Part shown: positions 36,481 through 49,043 of the stretch, in pieces
Layout: each line of letters begins with the position of its first letter
How positions within the stretch are numbered: the stretch's first letter is position 1
Assembly (NCBI GenBank): GCA_036435485.1
Contig: CM071597.1
Span: 148,549,647 to 148,613,646 of the forward strand
DNA from: Saposhnikovia divaricata
Taxonomy: Eukaryota; Streptophyta; Magnoliopsida; Apiales; Apiaceae
Direction of reading: 5' to 3'
DNA: 64,000 nucleotides
Translations under genes and position numbers: made by a program
Notes under the pieces: generated by a model
Databases searched by the model: none
What the model was told of the DNA's origin: nothing
The model's input: only the letters and a program-made list of their open reading frames with translations

Positions 36481-36728
36481 TGCCCAGAAAAACATAAACT
36501 GCCATTCATATATATACCAAACTATTGCAAAACATTTATACCAAAAGCTATTGCAAAACATTCATACCAAAAGCTAGGTAGCGAAACCAAACAATATTGT
36601 CTACAATACCTTAATCCGAAACAGCCAAAGCTGATTAATTACTACATCAATATTATCCACAAAAACAACCAACATATTCCTAGAAAATTTTAAACTATCC
36701 GACAATAAAATTCTAGTCAAAAGCAACG

Positions 36729-38422
36729 TCACACACTATCTTGGATGAACTCAAGAGCCTCAATACGCACCTCATCTAGCTCGGCCTCAGTGTAAGACCT
36801 TCGAGTCTTGTTCAGCCACTAAAACATGCAACAAATAACGAAACTAATCATTTAACGCAAACACAATATTCTGACATTTCAATGGCAAAAAGAGACGGTA
36901 CATCAAAGTTTACCTTCGTGGCAAAAGACAAATCCTTGTCCTCAATAATCTCTTTCATGTAACGCATAACAACGTAGCCACATTCAATACCACCTGGTTG
37001 TTTAGGACTTCCCTATTTGAGTAAAAAAAAACACATGAGGCAGGACATGGCAAATAAACAACTATTATATATATTATGCAGTATTACAATGAGATGCAAA
37101 AATACTTACACTGAGAAATTTTACTTTCGGCATCTTGTTGCCCCTACCAGTTTCACAATTGAAACTTCTCACTGCACTGCACAAAAAAGAGTACTCCATG
37201 TCAAAACCCAAGAATACTTCACCATTTATCAAAATGATCTAACAATAAATTAAATGTTACCTTTTTAAAGCTTTTTCTAGTGCTGGAAATTGTGTCGGAT
37301 GCGGCAATGGATTAAGTATGTAAATTTCATCGTGCCAAAGTATAGCTAAAATCCAATGCACAATGTTCTCAATTAAGAAAATATACCAAAGTCAAATTAA
37401 TTAAGCAAATTAGATGCAAGTACTGCTGGTATTTAACTGTTCCAATTTGCTAGAATAAAGATTGCACTTACTTGTGATTATGTGGCAAAAAGAAAATGCG
37501 ATCAGCATTACCCTCCTTGAGTCGTTTTACAATGTTACTTTCAAACTCATCATTGAGATTATATGTCATTCCCGGGTCAACAAAAGCAAAAGTGTCTGAT
37601 TCATATGTACCACTTAACTTTAAATGCAAGTTCCTACAAAAAAAACATTAACATTATTAATGCATATGGAACCTTCAATAATCAGAGAAATAACAAAAAA
37701 ATTTAACTTACAGCATATAAGCAGAGATTGCAGCCTGGCCAATCATCTTTAACTCCAATAACGCTATAATATTCTCATGTAACAGATAAATGATTTTATT
37801 ATCGCATCCAAACACCTCTTTATCACATGATAATTGTAATGAGATCCCATAGGGTTTCATCCAGCAGGTTGCATGTTTAAACAATAAATTAAATCCCCTC
37901 GGTACTTTTGGAGTTGGCTTTGCTTCAGTAAAGAGGGCCTTCAACTTGTGCAGCTCACCCTTGTTCTGAATTGGTACTGATTCCTTTTTCTTAATCTACA
38001 AATAATAAAACCATATACATATATTTATGCGCATTTTTAGTTCAATAGATCATGCATGCATGGAAAATGAAATGTAATTATTTTTTATGGTAAATCATAC
38101 CACAACACCAGGGTAGCTGATCAATTCCTCGGGCCACGCTACATGAGACCCAACAGCTTGTAGGACAGTCTCGATTTCACCAACTACTGGCACCGGAACT
38201 AATGCCTCTTCTTTGATAAAACCGTCAACTGAGACGCGTAAGCATCCAGGCGGCATAGCCTTTCCATGTATTAAATCACAGAAATTGCCTTCACGGGGAA
38301 AAGCAACACCGAAAGCAACCTTGTTGTGTATGTGGTCCACTGCAAGCTCACATTTTTTACCAGCCTAGAATTAAGATAGATAAAAGTCAAAATCCAGTTA
38401 TATTAGAAATATGTTTTCAATT

Positions 38423-38491
<69 letters not shown>

Positions 38492-40158
38492 TTACCAGAT
38501 TTTTAGGAGGCGGAGGCGGAGGATTCTCCATAGCAATACAATTTTCATCATCCCCATCCAACACCAATCCTTTTGCAGCAGTTGGTTTTGTCTTCTGTTC
38601 TAGTACATCCGCTTGTTCAACACTTGCTTTGTCAGAAAATATTGGCGAACCATGATTGGCTTTGCCATTAACCATTAATGCCTTCAATGTTTCAAGCTCC
38701 GACTCTAGAATCTGCATCTTTTCCGCCATTTTTCGATCACGAGCCATCAACTCTGCCTTTGTGATTCGTATCTTTTTCTCATTTGCTAAATTGAAGAATT
38801 GTTTTGGAGTTACGAACCCTCTAACCCCCCGGACCCTTCCTGAATGCTCAGGAGTTTGCAATGCTGTACTCAGTACATCTTCACTTCCAGATGGGTGAAA
38901 TTCACCCTTTTCCTGTGCCTCCAATAGGGTATCCTACATAATGACATGATTATAGTCAACAAAAGAATCATGTTATTGAAAATAGAATAATTCAAATTAA
39001 CTACCATATGACAAAAGGCTTACAATTGTTTGGAACACTTCAGCCAATTCAGGGTTCTCTGGCTCCAACTCGTTCTTTCGCATTCGCGCCTTCTTCCAGA
39101 AAATTGCCCTATCAGGATTTTCTTCGGGTTGCAACTTCCCCTTTGCAATCTGTTAAAAATAAAGCAACATATTAAGAAAATGACAACAAAAATTTTAAGA
39201 TTACAAAATTGAATATGTTCTTATTACTTCTTCCTCCTTTAAACCAATGTAGCCCTTTCTTGACATGCGATGCGGATATTTCCGTTTACCAACTCTGTAA
39301 CTTTGTTTTTCATGAATTTCCTACATCCAAATTCATTAGTATTTAGTAATCATCACAATCGGTCTTAAATTCTAAAATATAAATAATCAAAGTACAGAAT
39401 TCACAATAATATAAATTATAAAATCACATTTATATACCTTCCAATTAGGATCAATCCTCTGTGCAACAAATTTTTTCCAGGCTGACTTACCAACAAACTC
39501 ATATTCCTTTGGCGGCCTATTCAATTTCTTTTTTTGTCCAACAAATGGTAGAACATACTTTCTTGTTAATCTAGTCTTAAATTGTCTCCATTTAACGCCG
39601 GCAGACTTTAGGATAGAGTCCCGAGATCGTACTTTAACTTTTAATGTATCCTGAAGAACACGCAACCCAAAAAATACATAATTAAACACTATCTCAACAC
39701 AAATTTACAAAAATTATAGACAACCCAAAGTTTACCTGAATATCTTGCCAAAGTTTTGATTTTAACTCAGGATCCACATGTGGCCAGCTTGGAATGTCGA
39801 TGGGGATCATTGACCTAGCCGCGTATCCAACATATGATTGCAATTTCGGCCTAGCACTCCCAGTAGGAGCTCCCAACTCATTGCATGAAACTTTAAACTT
39901 CTTACCACGTGCTTTCCTCACACTCACTTTGTACATGGCACATACACCTCGCTTACCTCCAGATTTTGTTTGTAAACTGTCAGTAGTAGATGTGGGTTGC
40001 CCAGCTGAGTCTGACTTTGGAGCTTCTGCTGCATGTGCTGAGTCTGAGCCTTGAGCTTCTGATACATGTGCATTGTCCTCTATCTGCAGTGGTTTGGTTG
40101 CACCAGAGCTGACAGTACCTTTTTTTGGTGATGATTTTTTTTGCTTCTTTGCTGCCAT
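36729..40158 (-). pseudogene. TNPA-like / Ulp1-type protease gene of CACTA-4
   Basis: Spliced minus-strand gene from ATG 40158 (MAAKKQKKSSPKK) to TGA at 36729. Early exons encode a basic region and the plant Ptta/En/Spm transposase-type domain: MIPIDIPSWPHVDPELKSKLW, then GVKWRQFKTRLTRKYVLPF and KSAWKKFVAQRIDP. A coiled coil follows (KMAEKMQILESELETLKAL, 38924-38421). C-terminal exons form a C48 protease: FAFVDPGMTYNLNDEFES, VHWILAILWHDEIYILNP, and GGIECGYVVMRYMKEI, ending EALEFIQDSV. His and Cys of the triad are present, but the expected Asp reads Asn (YILNP, about 37325). Splice sites are inferred by eye. Whether it is functional is uncertain; the (TA)n tract at 38427-38488 lies at an exon edge. 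Confidence 0.65.
38427..38488. repeat. (TA)n microsatellite
   Basis: 31 uninterrupted TA units within CACTA-4, inside an intron or at an exon edge of the TNPA-like gene. Alternating reading gives Tyr-Ile runs that are not real protein. Confidence 0.98.
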
Positions 40159-40408
40159 TTCTCTCGTATTTCCTCAATCTGCAAAGTTCAACAAAAAAAA
40201 TTGCAAAACACAAAGTATAAAGATAATTAAATAGCCAGTCACAATAAAATTTGCAAATTGAATTAAAAATGGCATTAATATTCTCATACAGAAACATGGC
40301 TCTCAGAAAAATAAAGTCAAACATAATTCTAACTAATATAAATGTCATAGAGAAACTATTATAATTAGGGAATATTAGTATTGTACAACATATTTATCAA
40401 TTTTTCAC

Positions 40409-43140
40409 CTATATCCCCTTAATATTTTCTCTTATGTTGCTAACAGCGGCTTCATCATCATTAGTGGAATCACATATAGGGATGTCAGAGCAGAATGGGG
40501 GATGTGAGATGGTGTCTCCTAGATGATCATCGTAATACACCTCACTATTCTCTCTTATCGTCGATGTTAATACAACATATTGCATCAACTGGATCTTCAA
40601 CGTAAAAAACTTGTTTGACTTGGTCAACAGACACGTATTTGTCGACTAAAGTCAACAAGTGTGAAACCAAGTTCATCAATCTTGACCTTATCATTTGCTG
40701 CCCATTTACACAAAAACAAAGGGGCCTTGAAAGCATGGTAATCTAGCTCCCATATTTCTTCGATTATCCCATAAAATGTCATGTCACTCTCCACGGGATT
40801 TAAATCCTTGGCGCTAGAGACTTGGACTGTCCTAGCAACTAATGACACCCCACTATTCTGAACAACCCTTGCATTATCTCGCTCGTTGGTGTAGTATCGA
40901 ACCCCATCAACTAGATAACTTTCAAATGTCAAAACTAAAAATGATGGTTTGCCTGCGAACCATCGTATCGTTTCGGAAACAGCTCCACGATTCTCCATCA
41001 ATTCAATACTTACCTGCACACATAGTTGTAACACAATTAATGTAAACTCTAATTAAAGACTTCAAAAAAATACAAAACAACAATAAAATAGGAGAAGAAT
41101 GTAAACTAACTTTTTTTTCAAACCAATCAGCAAAGAGTCGATTGTGCTCTCCCAACAGCCATTGAGCACTCTTTTTTTCCCTCGATAAACTCCTTCCAGA
41201 TACTCCTTGTGCAACCTGAAAGCAAGTACATTACATAAGAATAATTACATATGGAATGACTAGAGCAGGAATCAAGACACTTTTACATTTTACTTACGTA
41301 ACATATGGTTCCACTTCAGGGTTGTTAAGAAGAACATGAAAATGAGCCTCATCTCGTTCATTTTCTTCCTTTGCCTTCATTGTCGCAACAGATAATGGAC
41401 CAGAAAGCTTGCCATCATCCTTCCGAAGACCAGCAGTTGAGCCACTGTCACTAACAAATTCCGTGCAGAATTCTATTGATTCTTCTTTGAGATAACTTTC
41501 TGCTATACAACCTTCCGGATAAAAACGGTTTCGTACATAACTTTTTAACACTTTATTGAACCGTTCAAATGGATACATCCATCTATAAAAAACCGGTCCA
41601 CATAAACGTAATTCCCTAACCAAGTGGAATGTGAGATGGAGCATAACATCGAAGAATGATGGTGGAAATATTTTTTCCAACTCACATAAGGTCAAAATCA
41701 CATCCGATTGCAGTTTATTCAGTTTCGACACATCTACAACTTTCTTACACAAAGAGTTGAAGAAGAAGCACAATCTTATTATACTAACCCTAACATTTTT
41801 TGGAAGCACGGAACGAATGGACACGGGAAGTAATTGTTGGAGGAGGATATGACAATCATGGGACTTCAACCCATACATCTTCATATCGCTCATTGATACG
41901 CAGTTTTTAATGTTTGATGCATGTCCATATGGAAGTTTCATATTTGACAATGACAACAACATTTTTCTTTTTTCTGCCTTCGACAAAGTATAAGCTGCAG
42001 GAGGTAAGTAGGTTTTCTTATCGCCTACTTTAGGAGCTAAATCAACCCTTACACCCATGTCAACCATATCAAGACGAGAGGCAGAACTGTCTTTAGTCTT
42101 AAACTTCATATTAAGTAATGTCCCAATCAAACTATCGCACACGTTCTTCTCGATATGCATTACATCAAGACAGTGACGAACATAATGAAACTTCCAATAT
42201 TCTAACTCAAAAAAAATTGATTTCTTCTTCCATGCAGATTCCACTTTCTTTGACTTCCCCCCCTTCCCGAAATTAAATTTAAGTTCATTTTGTTGCTTTA
42301 GCACTTCTTCTCCACTAAGCGGTGCAGGTGCGCACCCAAACTCTTGTTGTCCATTAAAAGCTGCCTTTTGCCTCCTATAAGGATGATATTCATGTAAATA
42401 TCTACGATGCCCTTGGTAACACATTTTCCTACTATGACTTAAATATTTAGCTACGGTATCATCACCGCAGATTGGACAGCCCTTATAACCCTTGTTGATG
42501 CTGCCTGACAAATTCCCATAAGCAGGGAAGTCATTTATTGTCCACATCAAAGCTGCCCTTAAAGTAAAATAAGACTTTGTATGTGCATCATACACATTTG
42601 GTTCACCTTCTTCCCACAATTTCTTCAAATCATCAATAAGTGGTTGTAGATAAACATCAATATTATTACCAGGCTCATTCGGGCCAGAAACTAACGTTGT
42701 TAACATCATAAACTTCCTCTTCATGCATAACCATGGAGGAAGATTATATGTTACTAATACAACCGGCCAACAACTGTACCTATTGCTTAGGCCATTGGTG
42801 TGCGGGTTAATGCCATCGGCCGATAATGCTAAACGGATATTTCTTGCTTCACTACCAAACTCAGGCCATCTATAATCTATATTTTTCCAAGAAGGTGAAT
42901 CAGTTGGATGGCGCATGTGGCCATCTATACTTTGATTATGTGCATGCCAAGTCATTAACTCAACGGTAGAAGCAGATTTAAACATTCGTTTAAATCTGGG
43001 GATTATTGGAAAATACCACATGACCTTAGCTGGTATATTAACCCTCTCTTTACCATCCTTCCCAACCTTCCAGCGAGACAAACGACATTTAGGACACTCT
43101 AAAGCCTGCTCATGGATACCTCTATATAAACCTCAATTTA
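40409..43140 (-). pseudogene. TNP2-type CACTA transposase
   Basis: The minus frame continues upstream of the ATG at 43081 through HEQALECPKCRLSRWKVG to a splice-like TATATAG, so the N-terminal exon is missing. The 595-codon block has the Transposase_21 core (ALSADGINPHTNG, YNLPPWLCMKRKFM, GNLSGSINKGYKGCPICGDD, HCLDVMHIEKNVCDSLIGT) and then DUF4218 (MLHLTFHLVRELRLCG, WMYPFERFNKVLKSYVRNR). After introns a DUF4216 block follows (FYGIIEEIWELDYHAFKAPL, VKIDELGFTLVDFSR), then a frame shift near 40640 to QVKQVFYVEDPVDA. TNP2 cuts and joins CACTA ends. Truncation and the frameshift suggest it is inactive. Confidence 0.85.
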
Positions 43141-43222
43141 AACCTCAAATCGATTGAAGCCCAAATCGATTGAAAACCATAATTTTATTGCAGTTGTCTG
43201 AAGCCCAAATCGATTGAAAACC
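43141..43222. repeat. Short minisatellite at the junction of CACTA-4 and the array
   Basis: The word GAAGCCCAAATCGATTGAAA occurs at about 43156 and again at about 43200, with a related CTCAAATCGATTG just before. It lies in what would be the first intron or leader of the TNP2 gene and leads directly into the first 1.31-kb unit. Confidence 0.75.
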
Positions 43223-43852
43223 CTAATTGATTTGTGAAATTGATTAAACTCCAGTTGTTTGAGTGATTTGATTTGTTTACCGTCGAGAGTGCGGGAGATG
43301 GAAGACAGATGAGAGTGTAAAGAGAAGAGTGGGTGAGTGAAAAGAGATAAGAGTGTGAGTGTGGGCGGTATTTTTGCCCCTCGTGCTTTTGTCTTAAATT
43401 TTCTAACCCCGCCCTACTTTTCTAACCCGCCCTCTTGTCTTCGTTCTGTGAGGTTTTAGTAAAAAATATTTTTCTTTTTCTTCAACAATTATTTATTATA
43501 ATTTTATTAAAATTGTTTTCATATTTATAAAAATAAAATTGATACTTATTGGATAAAATTTATATATTTGTAAAGTTGTCTACATTAATTTTATCAAATA
43601 AAATATGATCATATATGATATGATAAATTATTTAAATTCATAACATTTTTCCCAAAAATTAAAATTAGTTTATTAAATATTTAGATTTACTTAAATATTT
43701 TAATATATTAATTATTCCTTTATCTGGTCAATCTTAAAAAAATTTAATCCAATTATATTAATTAATTTAATTAGTTTCAAAATCTAAACAAAATTAAAGT
43801 AATTATGTTAATTAAAATAGATTTTTTAAATACCCCTCCTTAGTGTAACATA

Positions 43853-44025
43853 TTGGTATGGCTACGCTAACATCACATGACTTGTTACCGTAAAGGGGCT
43901 ATAGCAACATATTGGTATGGCTATGGTAACATAGCATGACTTGTTACCGTAGAGAGGCTATTGCAACATATTGGTATGCTATGGTAACATCATATGATTG
44001 TGTTACCGTAGAGGAAAAATAACAT
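43853..44025. repeat. ~59-base subrepeats inside the array unit (first unit shown)
   Basis: Three successive copies of CAACATATTGGTATGGCTA followed by GGTAACATC(A/G)CATGAC and TTGTTACCGTA, the third shortened. They recur in the other units at about 45163, 46474, 55375 and 57896. Unit 5 has lost about 101 bases here (56690-56700), consistent with unequal exchange between subrepeats. Confidence 0.9.
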
Positions 44026-44068
44026 AGCAAATGTAACATATTTTTGCAACATACATGATCATACAATT

Positions 44069-44299
44069 TTTTTTTTTTTTAACATGGGAATCCGCAGCCG
44101 CTACCCTTCGGGTGCGCTCTGGGTAAACCCATGGGCTCACGCAATAGCCTGAAAATCACGTGATCCAAGGCAAACCGCACAAGTGCGACAGGCTCTGCCC
44201 CAGGATGGCATAATCACAAATCCACCTCCCATGGGCGTCGAACCTGTGACCAAGAGGTGAGATGGCCTCTCTTTAACCAACTGAGACAACCCTTGCGGG
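44069..44299 (-). mobile_element. tRNA-derived SINE in unit 1
   Basis: Minus-strand element: tRNA-like head with A box (GTCTCAGTTGGTTAAAGAG) and B box (AGGTTCGACGCCC), body ending GGGTAGCGGCTGCGG, and a poly(A) tail seen as T run at 44069-44080. Flanked by 15-base target duplications CATGATCATACAATT (44054-44068 and 44300-44314). Confidence 0.92.
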
Positions 44300-45384
44300 C
44301 ATGATCATACAATTGCCATAGACCATCTATGGTGTAGTGCATTGAGATGTCGAACAGCATGTGAGTCCTTGAGATATCAAATATGCCTTTTTCAAAAGTG
44401 AAGTCTTTGAGATATCGAATGCTGCTTTTGTTGACTTCTTGAGATATCGAATAGTGACTTTTGACATATGGAATGCTTCACATCATGAAATCCTGACTTC
44501 TCTAATAGTGCAAATTACTTCTCGAAATTGAAATCCCTAATTGATTTGTGAAATTGATTAAACGCCAGTTGTTTGAGTGATTTGATTTGTTTACCGTCGA
44601 GAGTGCGGGAGATGGAAGACAGATGAGAGTGTAAAGAGAAGAGTGGGTGAGTGAAAAGAGATAAGAGTGTGAGTGTGGGCGGTATTTTTGCCCCTCGTGC
44701 TTTTGTCTTAAATTTTCTAACCCCGCCCTACTTTTCTAACCCGCGCTCTTGTCTTCGTTCTGTGAGGTTTTTAGTAAAAAAATATTTTTCTTTTTCTTCA
44801 ATAATTAATTATTATAATTTTATTAAAATTGTTTTCATATTTATAAAAATAAAATTGATACTTATTTGATAAAATTTATATATTTGTAAAGTTGTCTACA
44901 TTAATTTTATCAAATAAAATATGATCATATATGATATGATAAATTATTTAAATTCATAACATTTTTCCCAAAAATTAAAATGAGTTTATTAAATATTTAG
45001 AATTACTTAAATATTTAAATATATTAATTATTCCTTTATCTGGTCAATCTTAAAAAAATTTAATCCAATTATATTAATTAATTTAATTAGTTTCAAAATC
45101 TAAACAAAATTAAAGTAATTATGTTAATTAAAATAAATTTTTTAAATACCCCTCCTTACTGTAACATATTGGTATGGCTACGGTAACATCACATGTCTTG
45201 TTACCGTAAAGGGGCTATAGCAACATATTGGTATGGCTATGGTAACATCGCATGACTTGTTACCGTAGAGGGGCTATTGCAACATATTGGTATGCTGTGG
45301 TAACATCATATGATTGTGTTACCGTAAAGGAAAAATAACATAGCAAATGCAACATATTTTTGCAACATACATGATCATACAATT

Positions 45385-45611
45385 TTTTTTTTAACATGGG
45401 AACCCGCAGCCGCTACCCTTCGGGTGCGCTCTGGGTAAACCCATGGGCTCACGCAATAGCCTGAAAACCACGTGATCCAAGGCAAACCGCACAAGTGTGA
45501 CAGGCTCTGCCCCAGGATGGCATAATCACAAATCCACCTCCCATGGGCGTCGAACCTGTGACCAAGAGGTGAGATGGCCTCTCTTTAACCAACTGAGACA
45601 ACCCTTGCGGG
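45385..45611 (-). mobile_element. SINE copy in unit 2
   Basis: Same insertion as in unit 1, with target duplications at 45370-45384 and 45612-45626. Carried by the tandem duplication, not an independent insertion. Confidence 0.92.
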
Positions 45612-46611
45612 CATGATCATACAATTGCCATAGACCATCTATGGTGTAGTGCATTGAGATGTCGAACAGCATGTGAGTCCTTGAGATATCGAATATGCCT
45701 TTTTCAAAAGTGAAGTCTTTGAGATATCGAATGCTGCTTTTGTTGACTTCATGAGATATCGAATAGTGACTTTTGAAATATGGAATGCTTCACATCATGA
45801 AATCCTGACTTCTCTAATAGTGCAAATTACTTCTCAAAATTGAAATCCTTAATTGATTTGTGAAATTGATTAAACGCCAGTTGTTTGAGTGATTTGATTT
45901 GTTTACCGTCGAGAGTGCGGGAGATGGAAGACAGATGAGAGTGTAAAGAGAAGAGTGGGTGAGTGAAAAGAGATAAGAGTGTGAGTGTGGGCGGTATTTT
46001 TGCCCCTCGTGCTTTTGTCTTAAATTTTCTAACCCCGCCCTACTTTTCTAACCCGCGCTCTTGTCTTCGTTCTGTGAGGTTTTTAGTAAAAAATATTTTT
46101 CTTTTTCTTCAATAATTATTTATTATAATTTTATTAAAATTGTTTTCATATTTATAAAAATAAAATTGATACTTATTTGATAAAATTTATATATTTGTAA
46201 AGTTGTCTACATTAATTTTATCAAATAAAATATGATCATATATGATATGATAAATTATTTAAATTCATAACATTTTTCCCAAAAATTAAAATTAGTTTAT
46301 TAAATATTTAGAATTACTTAAATATTTAAATATATTAATTATTCCTTTATCTGGTCAATCATAAAAAAATTTAATCCAATTATATTAATTAATTTAATTA
46401 GTTTCAAAATCTAAACAAAATTAAAGTAATTATGTTAATTAAAATAGATTTTTTAAATACCCCTCCTTACTGTAACATATTGGTATGGCTACGGTAACAT
46501 CACATGACTTGTTACCGTAAAGGGGCTATAGCAACATATTGGTATGGCTATGGTAACATTGCATGACTTGTTACCGTAGAGGGGCTATTGCAACATATTG
46601 GTATGCTATGG

Positions 46612-47210
46612 CACTACAAGTATTTTTGCTTTAGACGACACTCAAAACGTGTTGTCTGAATGTACCAAAAACTGTTGACTATTGAGAAGTCGTCTGATAC
46701 ACACCTCAGACAACACACAGCAAACTGTTGTGTGAGAGTTGAAAGACAAGTAAAAGCCACCTGAAAATAGTTGTCTGATACCCAGAAACAACAACACTTC
46801 TTTGGAAACCTGTTGTCAAAGCTCCAATAATGCAACACGTTTTAACGAATATATTGTTGTTTTAAGCAGTAAAGACAATGGTTTTTAAAAGAAAGCCTAT
46901 TGTTGAAGTGCAAAAGATACAATCCTTTACTTGATCAGGGCTGTTGTTGTATGTCACTACAGACAATGGTTTCTTAGCAAAAACGATTTGTTTTATGGTT
47001 AGATGTACAACATGTTATCTCATATGGCATGTTGTTGTAGAGTAGGAAGGACAACACTTTCTTAGTATACAACAGTTTTTATTTGTGTTTCTTGTAGTCA
47101 GACAATGATTTTTTCTTTTTATGTGTTGTATGTGCATACAATAGACAATGATTTCTACAGTACTAGCAATATTCATCGCTGCAATAGACAATGATTTGAG
47201 TTTATACAGT
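46612..47210. repeat. Left subterminal repeats of CACTA-5
   Basis: Dense short motifs GTTGTCTGA, AGACAATGG(T), ACAACA(C) in both orientations. The first ~450 bases align with 27684-28130 of CACTA-3 with few changes. The open frames in this stretch are repeats, not genes. Confidence 0.88.
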
Positions 47211-47316
47211 ACTAGCAACTAACAAATATTTATAACAAAAACTACGTACCAATCAATATTCATCGCTACAAAGCTACTACCGGTACCAATTCCTAACAAA
47301 GTACCACTACCATCGT

Positions 47317-48141
47317 CTAAATTACAATGGTAGAATGAGATAACTCATTTTCTTTACCGCATCTATTAAATAAAATAAAGAAAAGTGCTCCCAAAATCTG
47401 GTAACTCATCTGGCGGAGTCCCCGTGAGATCTTATTTTCACCGATGCTGCACAGCAAGCTTGGACCATAGTTGTCTTGCATATAGAACATTCTTAGAAGA
47501 TTTGTTTCTGCAAAGATTCCAGAGAGCAATCCTCCTAGCAGTCCAGCGACTGCGTGAGTGTGGAAGACTCCAAGCGTGTCATCTACACTTTGGAAAAATG
47601 CTGATTTTTTTATGCAAAACCATCGTGGTGTACCAAGGTATTGACCCTGACATTGCACCCATGATTAAAGCTGCCCAAGATTGCACAATTCCTGTGAATG
47701 AAATCAACATTTCAATTTTTGTTAACGCTTCTAACTCTGAAGAAATGATGCGTAAACATTGGCCATGCATCATTAGCCATTTATAGATGTTAGTCTCAAG
47801 AAGAAGTACGCTGGGAATTTTGATTGATGGAGCATTTATGTAGTGCGTAACTTACCTGCACCGGGTGTGATACAAACGAGACCGGTAATCATCCCTTGTA
47901 TAGCGCCAATGACAGAGCTTTTCTTATAGAATATCATGTCAAGGGAAAGCCAGACCAAGAGGCTTGTGGCAGTGCAAATATGGGTATTAAGTACGGCAAG
48001 GTAAGTAATACTTCCAGCTGCAAGAGGAGATCCGCCATTGAAACCTGTCCATCCCATCCATAAGAAACCTGCTCCTGCCAACATATGTAGTATATTGTTG
48101 GGTGGAAAATGTTGCCTGTCTTGTGAATTTCTAGGGCCAAC
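47317..48141 (-). pseudogene. AMT2-type ammonium transporter fragment captured by CACTA-5
   Basis: Two exons on the minus strand. Exon 48141-47856 (acceptor TATAG, donor GTAAGT) starts VGPRNSQDRQHFPPNN and has MLAGAGFLWMGWTGFNGGSP and ITYLAVLNTHI. The second exon from 47691 has GIVQSWAALIMGAMSGSIPW, then VDDTLGVFHTHAVAGLLGGL and LGALFFILFN. These are transmembrane parts of the plant AMT2/Amt-Mep-Rh family that moves ammonium across membranes; the VDDTLGVFHTHAVAG stretch carries a conserved His. An extra A in a run of As (around 47616) shifts the frame after VLHKK. N- and C-terminal parts are missing (a full AMT2 has about 480 residues), so this is a non-functional captured piece. Confidence 0.85.
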
Positions 48142-48389
48142 CTATACATATATTATCAACTATGAGAAAATCAATCTAGCGTTGCATTTGAAAATCAAAA
48201 CCACAAATATTACATTTGTACTAATTAAGAGAAGCCTTTATATGTGTGTCAACTGTCAAGTGTGTAAAACCAAGTGCAGATGGGCCACAAGGAATGCTGA
48301 CAACTGTGCGCCTAGTTTCATAAAAATAAAAATAAAACCTTAGAAGTTAGATATGCTGTTACATATTGCTTGCACGGATACCAAACAAG

Positions 48390-48795
48390 TTCATTTTATT
48401 TTGTGCAGCCGAATACCGCGACTCTGCATTCTACACGAGTAAAACAAACAGACTAAGTACACATACAATAAGCAAAACCCAACAAAAATGAAAGCAAAAC
48501 GTAGGAAAATTTTGTCGCCATACAAACCTCAATGGCAGTAACAGTCACTAATCGTTCCTTACAATCAGGTAGAGGACTTGCTACATTAATAGATGCCCCT
48601 CATTCATTTTGAAGTGCTCTGACAACCATTCCTTGCTTGCCAATTATAACCCCTACCCTTTCATGGGAGCAGAGGATTCTAAAAGTCACTTCTTGTTGCG
48701 TCATTCTTAAATTCGTGTTTGGATGATGGTCAGCGTCTGATGAAAAAGGACGTCCTGGAGCATGAAAAAAGGGCCAACTTTGTTCTTTTGGAGGC
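48390..48795 (-). pseudogene. KH-domain RNA-binding protein fragment captured by CACTA-5
   Basis: Minus-strand exon (about 48795 to 48528) encodes a Pro-rich linker (HAPGRPFSSDADHHP) and a KH domain: VTFRILCSHERVGVIIGKQG, with the GxxG loop (GKQG), then MVVRALQNE, a stop, and GASINVASPLPDCKERLVTV. After a GTTTGT donor and a short intron the next exon begins NAESRYSAAQN (about 48436). It matches plant multi-KH proteins of the HEN4/RCF3 type, which bind RNA in the nucleus. An in-frame TGA after LQNE breaks it. It lies a few hundred bases from the AMT2 fragment on the same strand, in an arrangement unlikely to exist in a host gene. Confidence 0.82.
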
Positions 48796-49023
48796 CATCA
48801 AACAATAGTAGAGGTGTTAATTGAAGCAAGTTGTGTTAAAACAAACCAAGAAAATGACACAGGGAATTGAATTTGAACTAATACAAATTATCAAACATGA
48901 AAGATCAAACAACACGAATAGGTTATAGTTCCAATCCATTGATAGTAAATGAAATATAAACATTCATTTATTTATACCAGGCACAAACGTGTACACTTAC
49001 ATACGATATATATCCATACAGAC

Positions 49024-49043
49024 AGAGAGAGAGAGAGAGAGAG
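49024..49043. repeat. (GA)n microsatellite
   Basis: About ten GA units inside CACTA-5 between the KH fragment and the next non-coding block. Confidence 0.95.

Larger units (their letters stand above)
35745..43212 (-). mobile_element. CACTA-4: transposase-bearing CACTA element, right end missing
   Basis: Terminus CACTACTAGAAAAAAGCTC at 35745, after TAA. The next ~700 bases carry repeated TAGACATCGGTTTT motifs. Two genes lie on the minus strand: a TNPA-like/Ulp1 gene (36729-40158) and a TNP2-type transposase (40409-43140). The element interrupts the 5' leader of the copia element. No inverted terminus CTTTTTTCTAGTAGTG is found to the right; instead the TNP2 5' part leads into the 1.31-kb tandem array at 43213. 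Confidence 0.85.

Noticed and set aside
38421..38500. Tyr-Ile repeat tail of the minus frame ending at 38421
   Set aside because: Translation of a (TA)n microsatellite that probably lies in an intron.
44051..44314. A true tRNA gene in the tandem units
   Set aside because: A and B boxes are present, but there is no cloverleaf with a paired acceptor stem, and the 15-base target duplications plus poly(A) tail identify a SINE.
46614..47218. Minus-strand open frames at 46614-46838 and 47015-47218
   Set aside because: They lie wholly in CACTA-5 subterminal repeats and reflect repeat composition.
47317..48795. AMT2 and KH pieces as functional host genes
   Set aside because: Both are partial, carry a frameshift or stop, and lie inside a CACTA element with defined boundaries.
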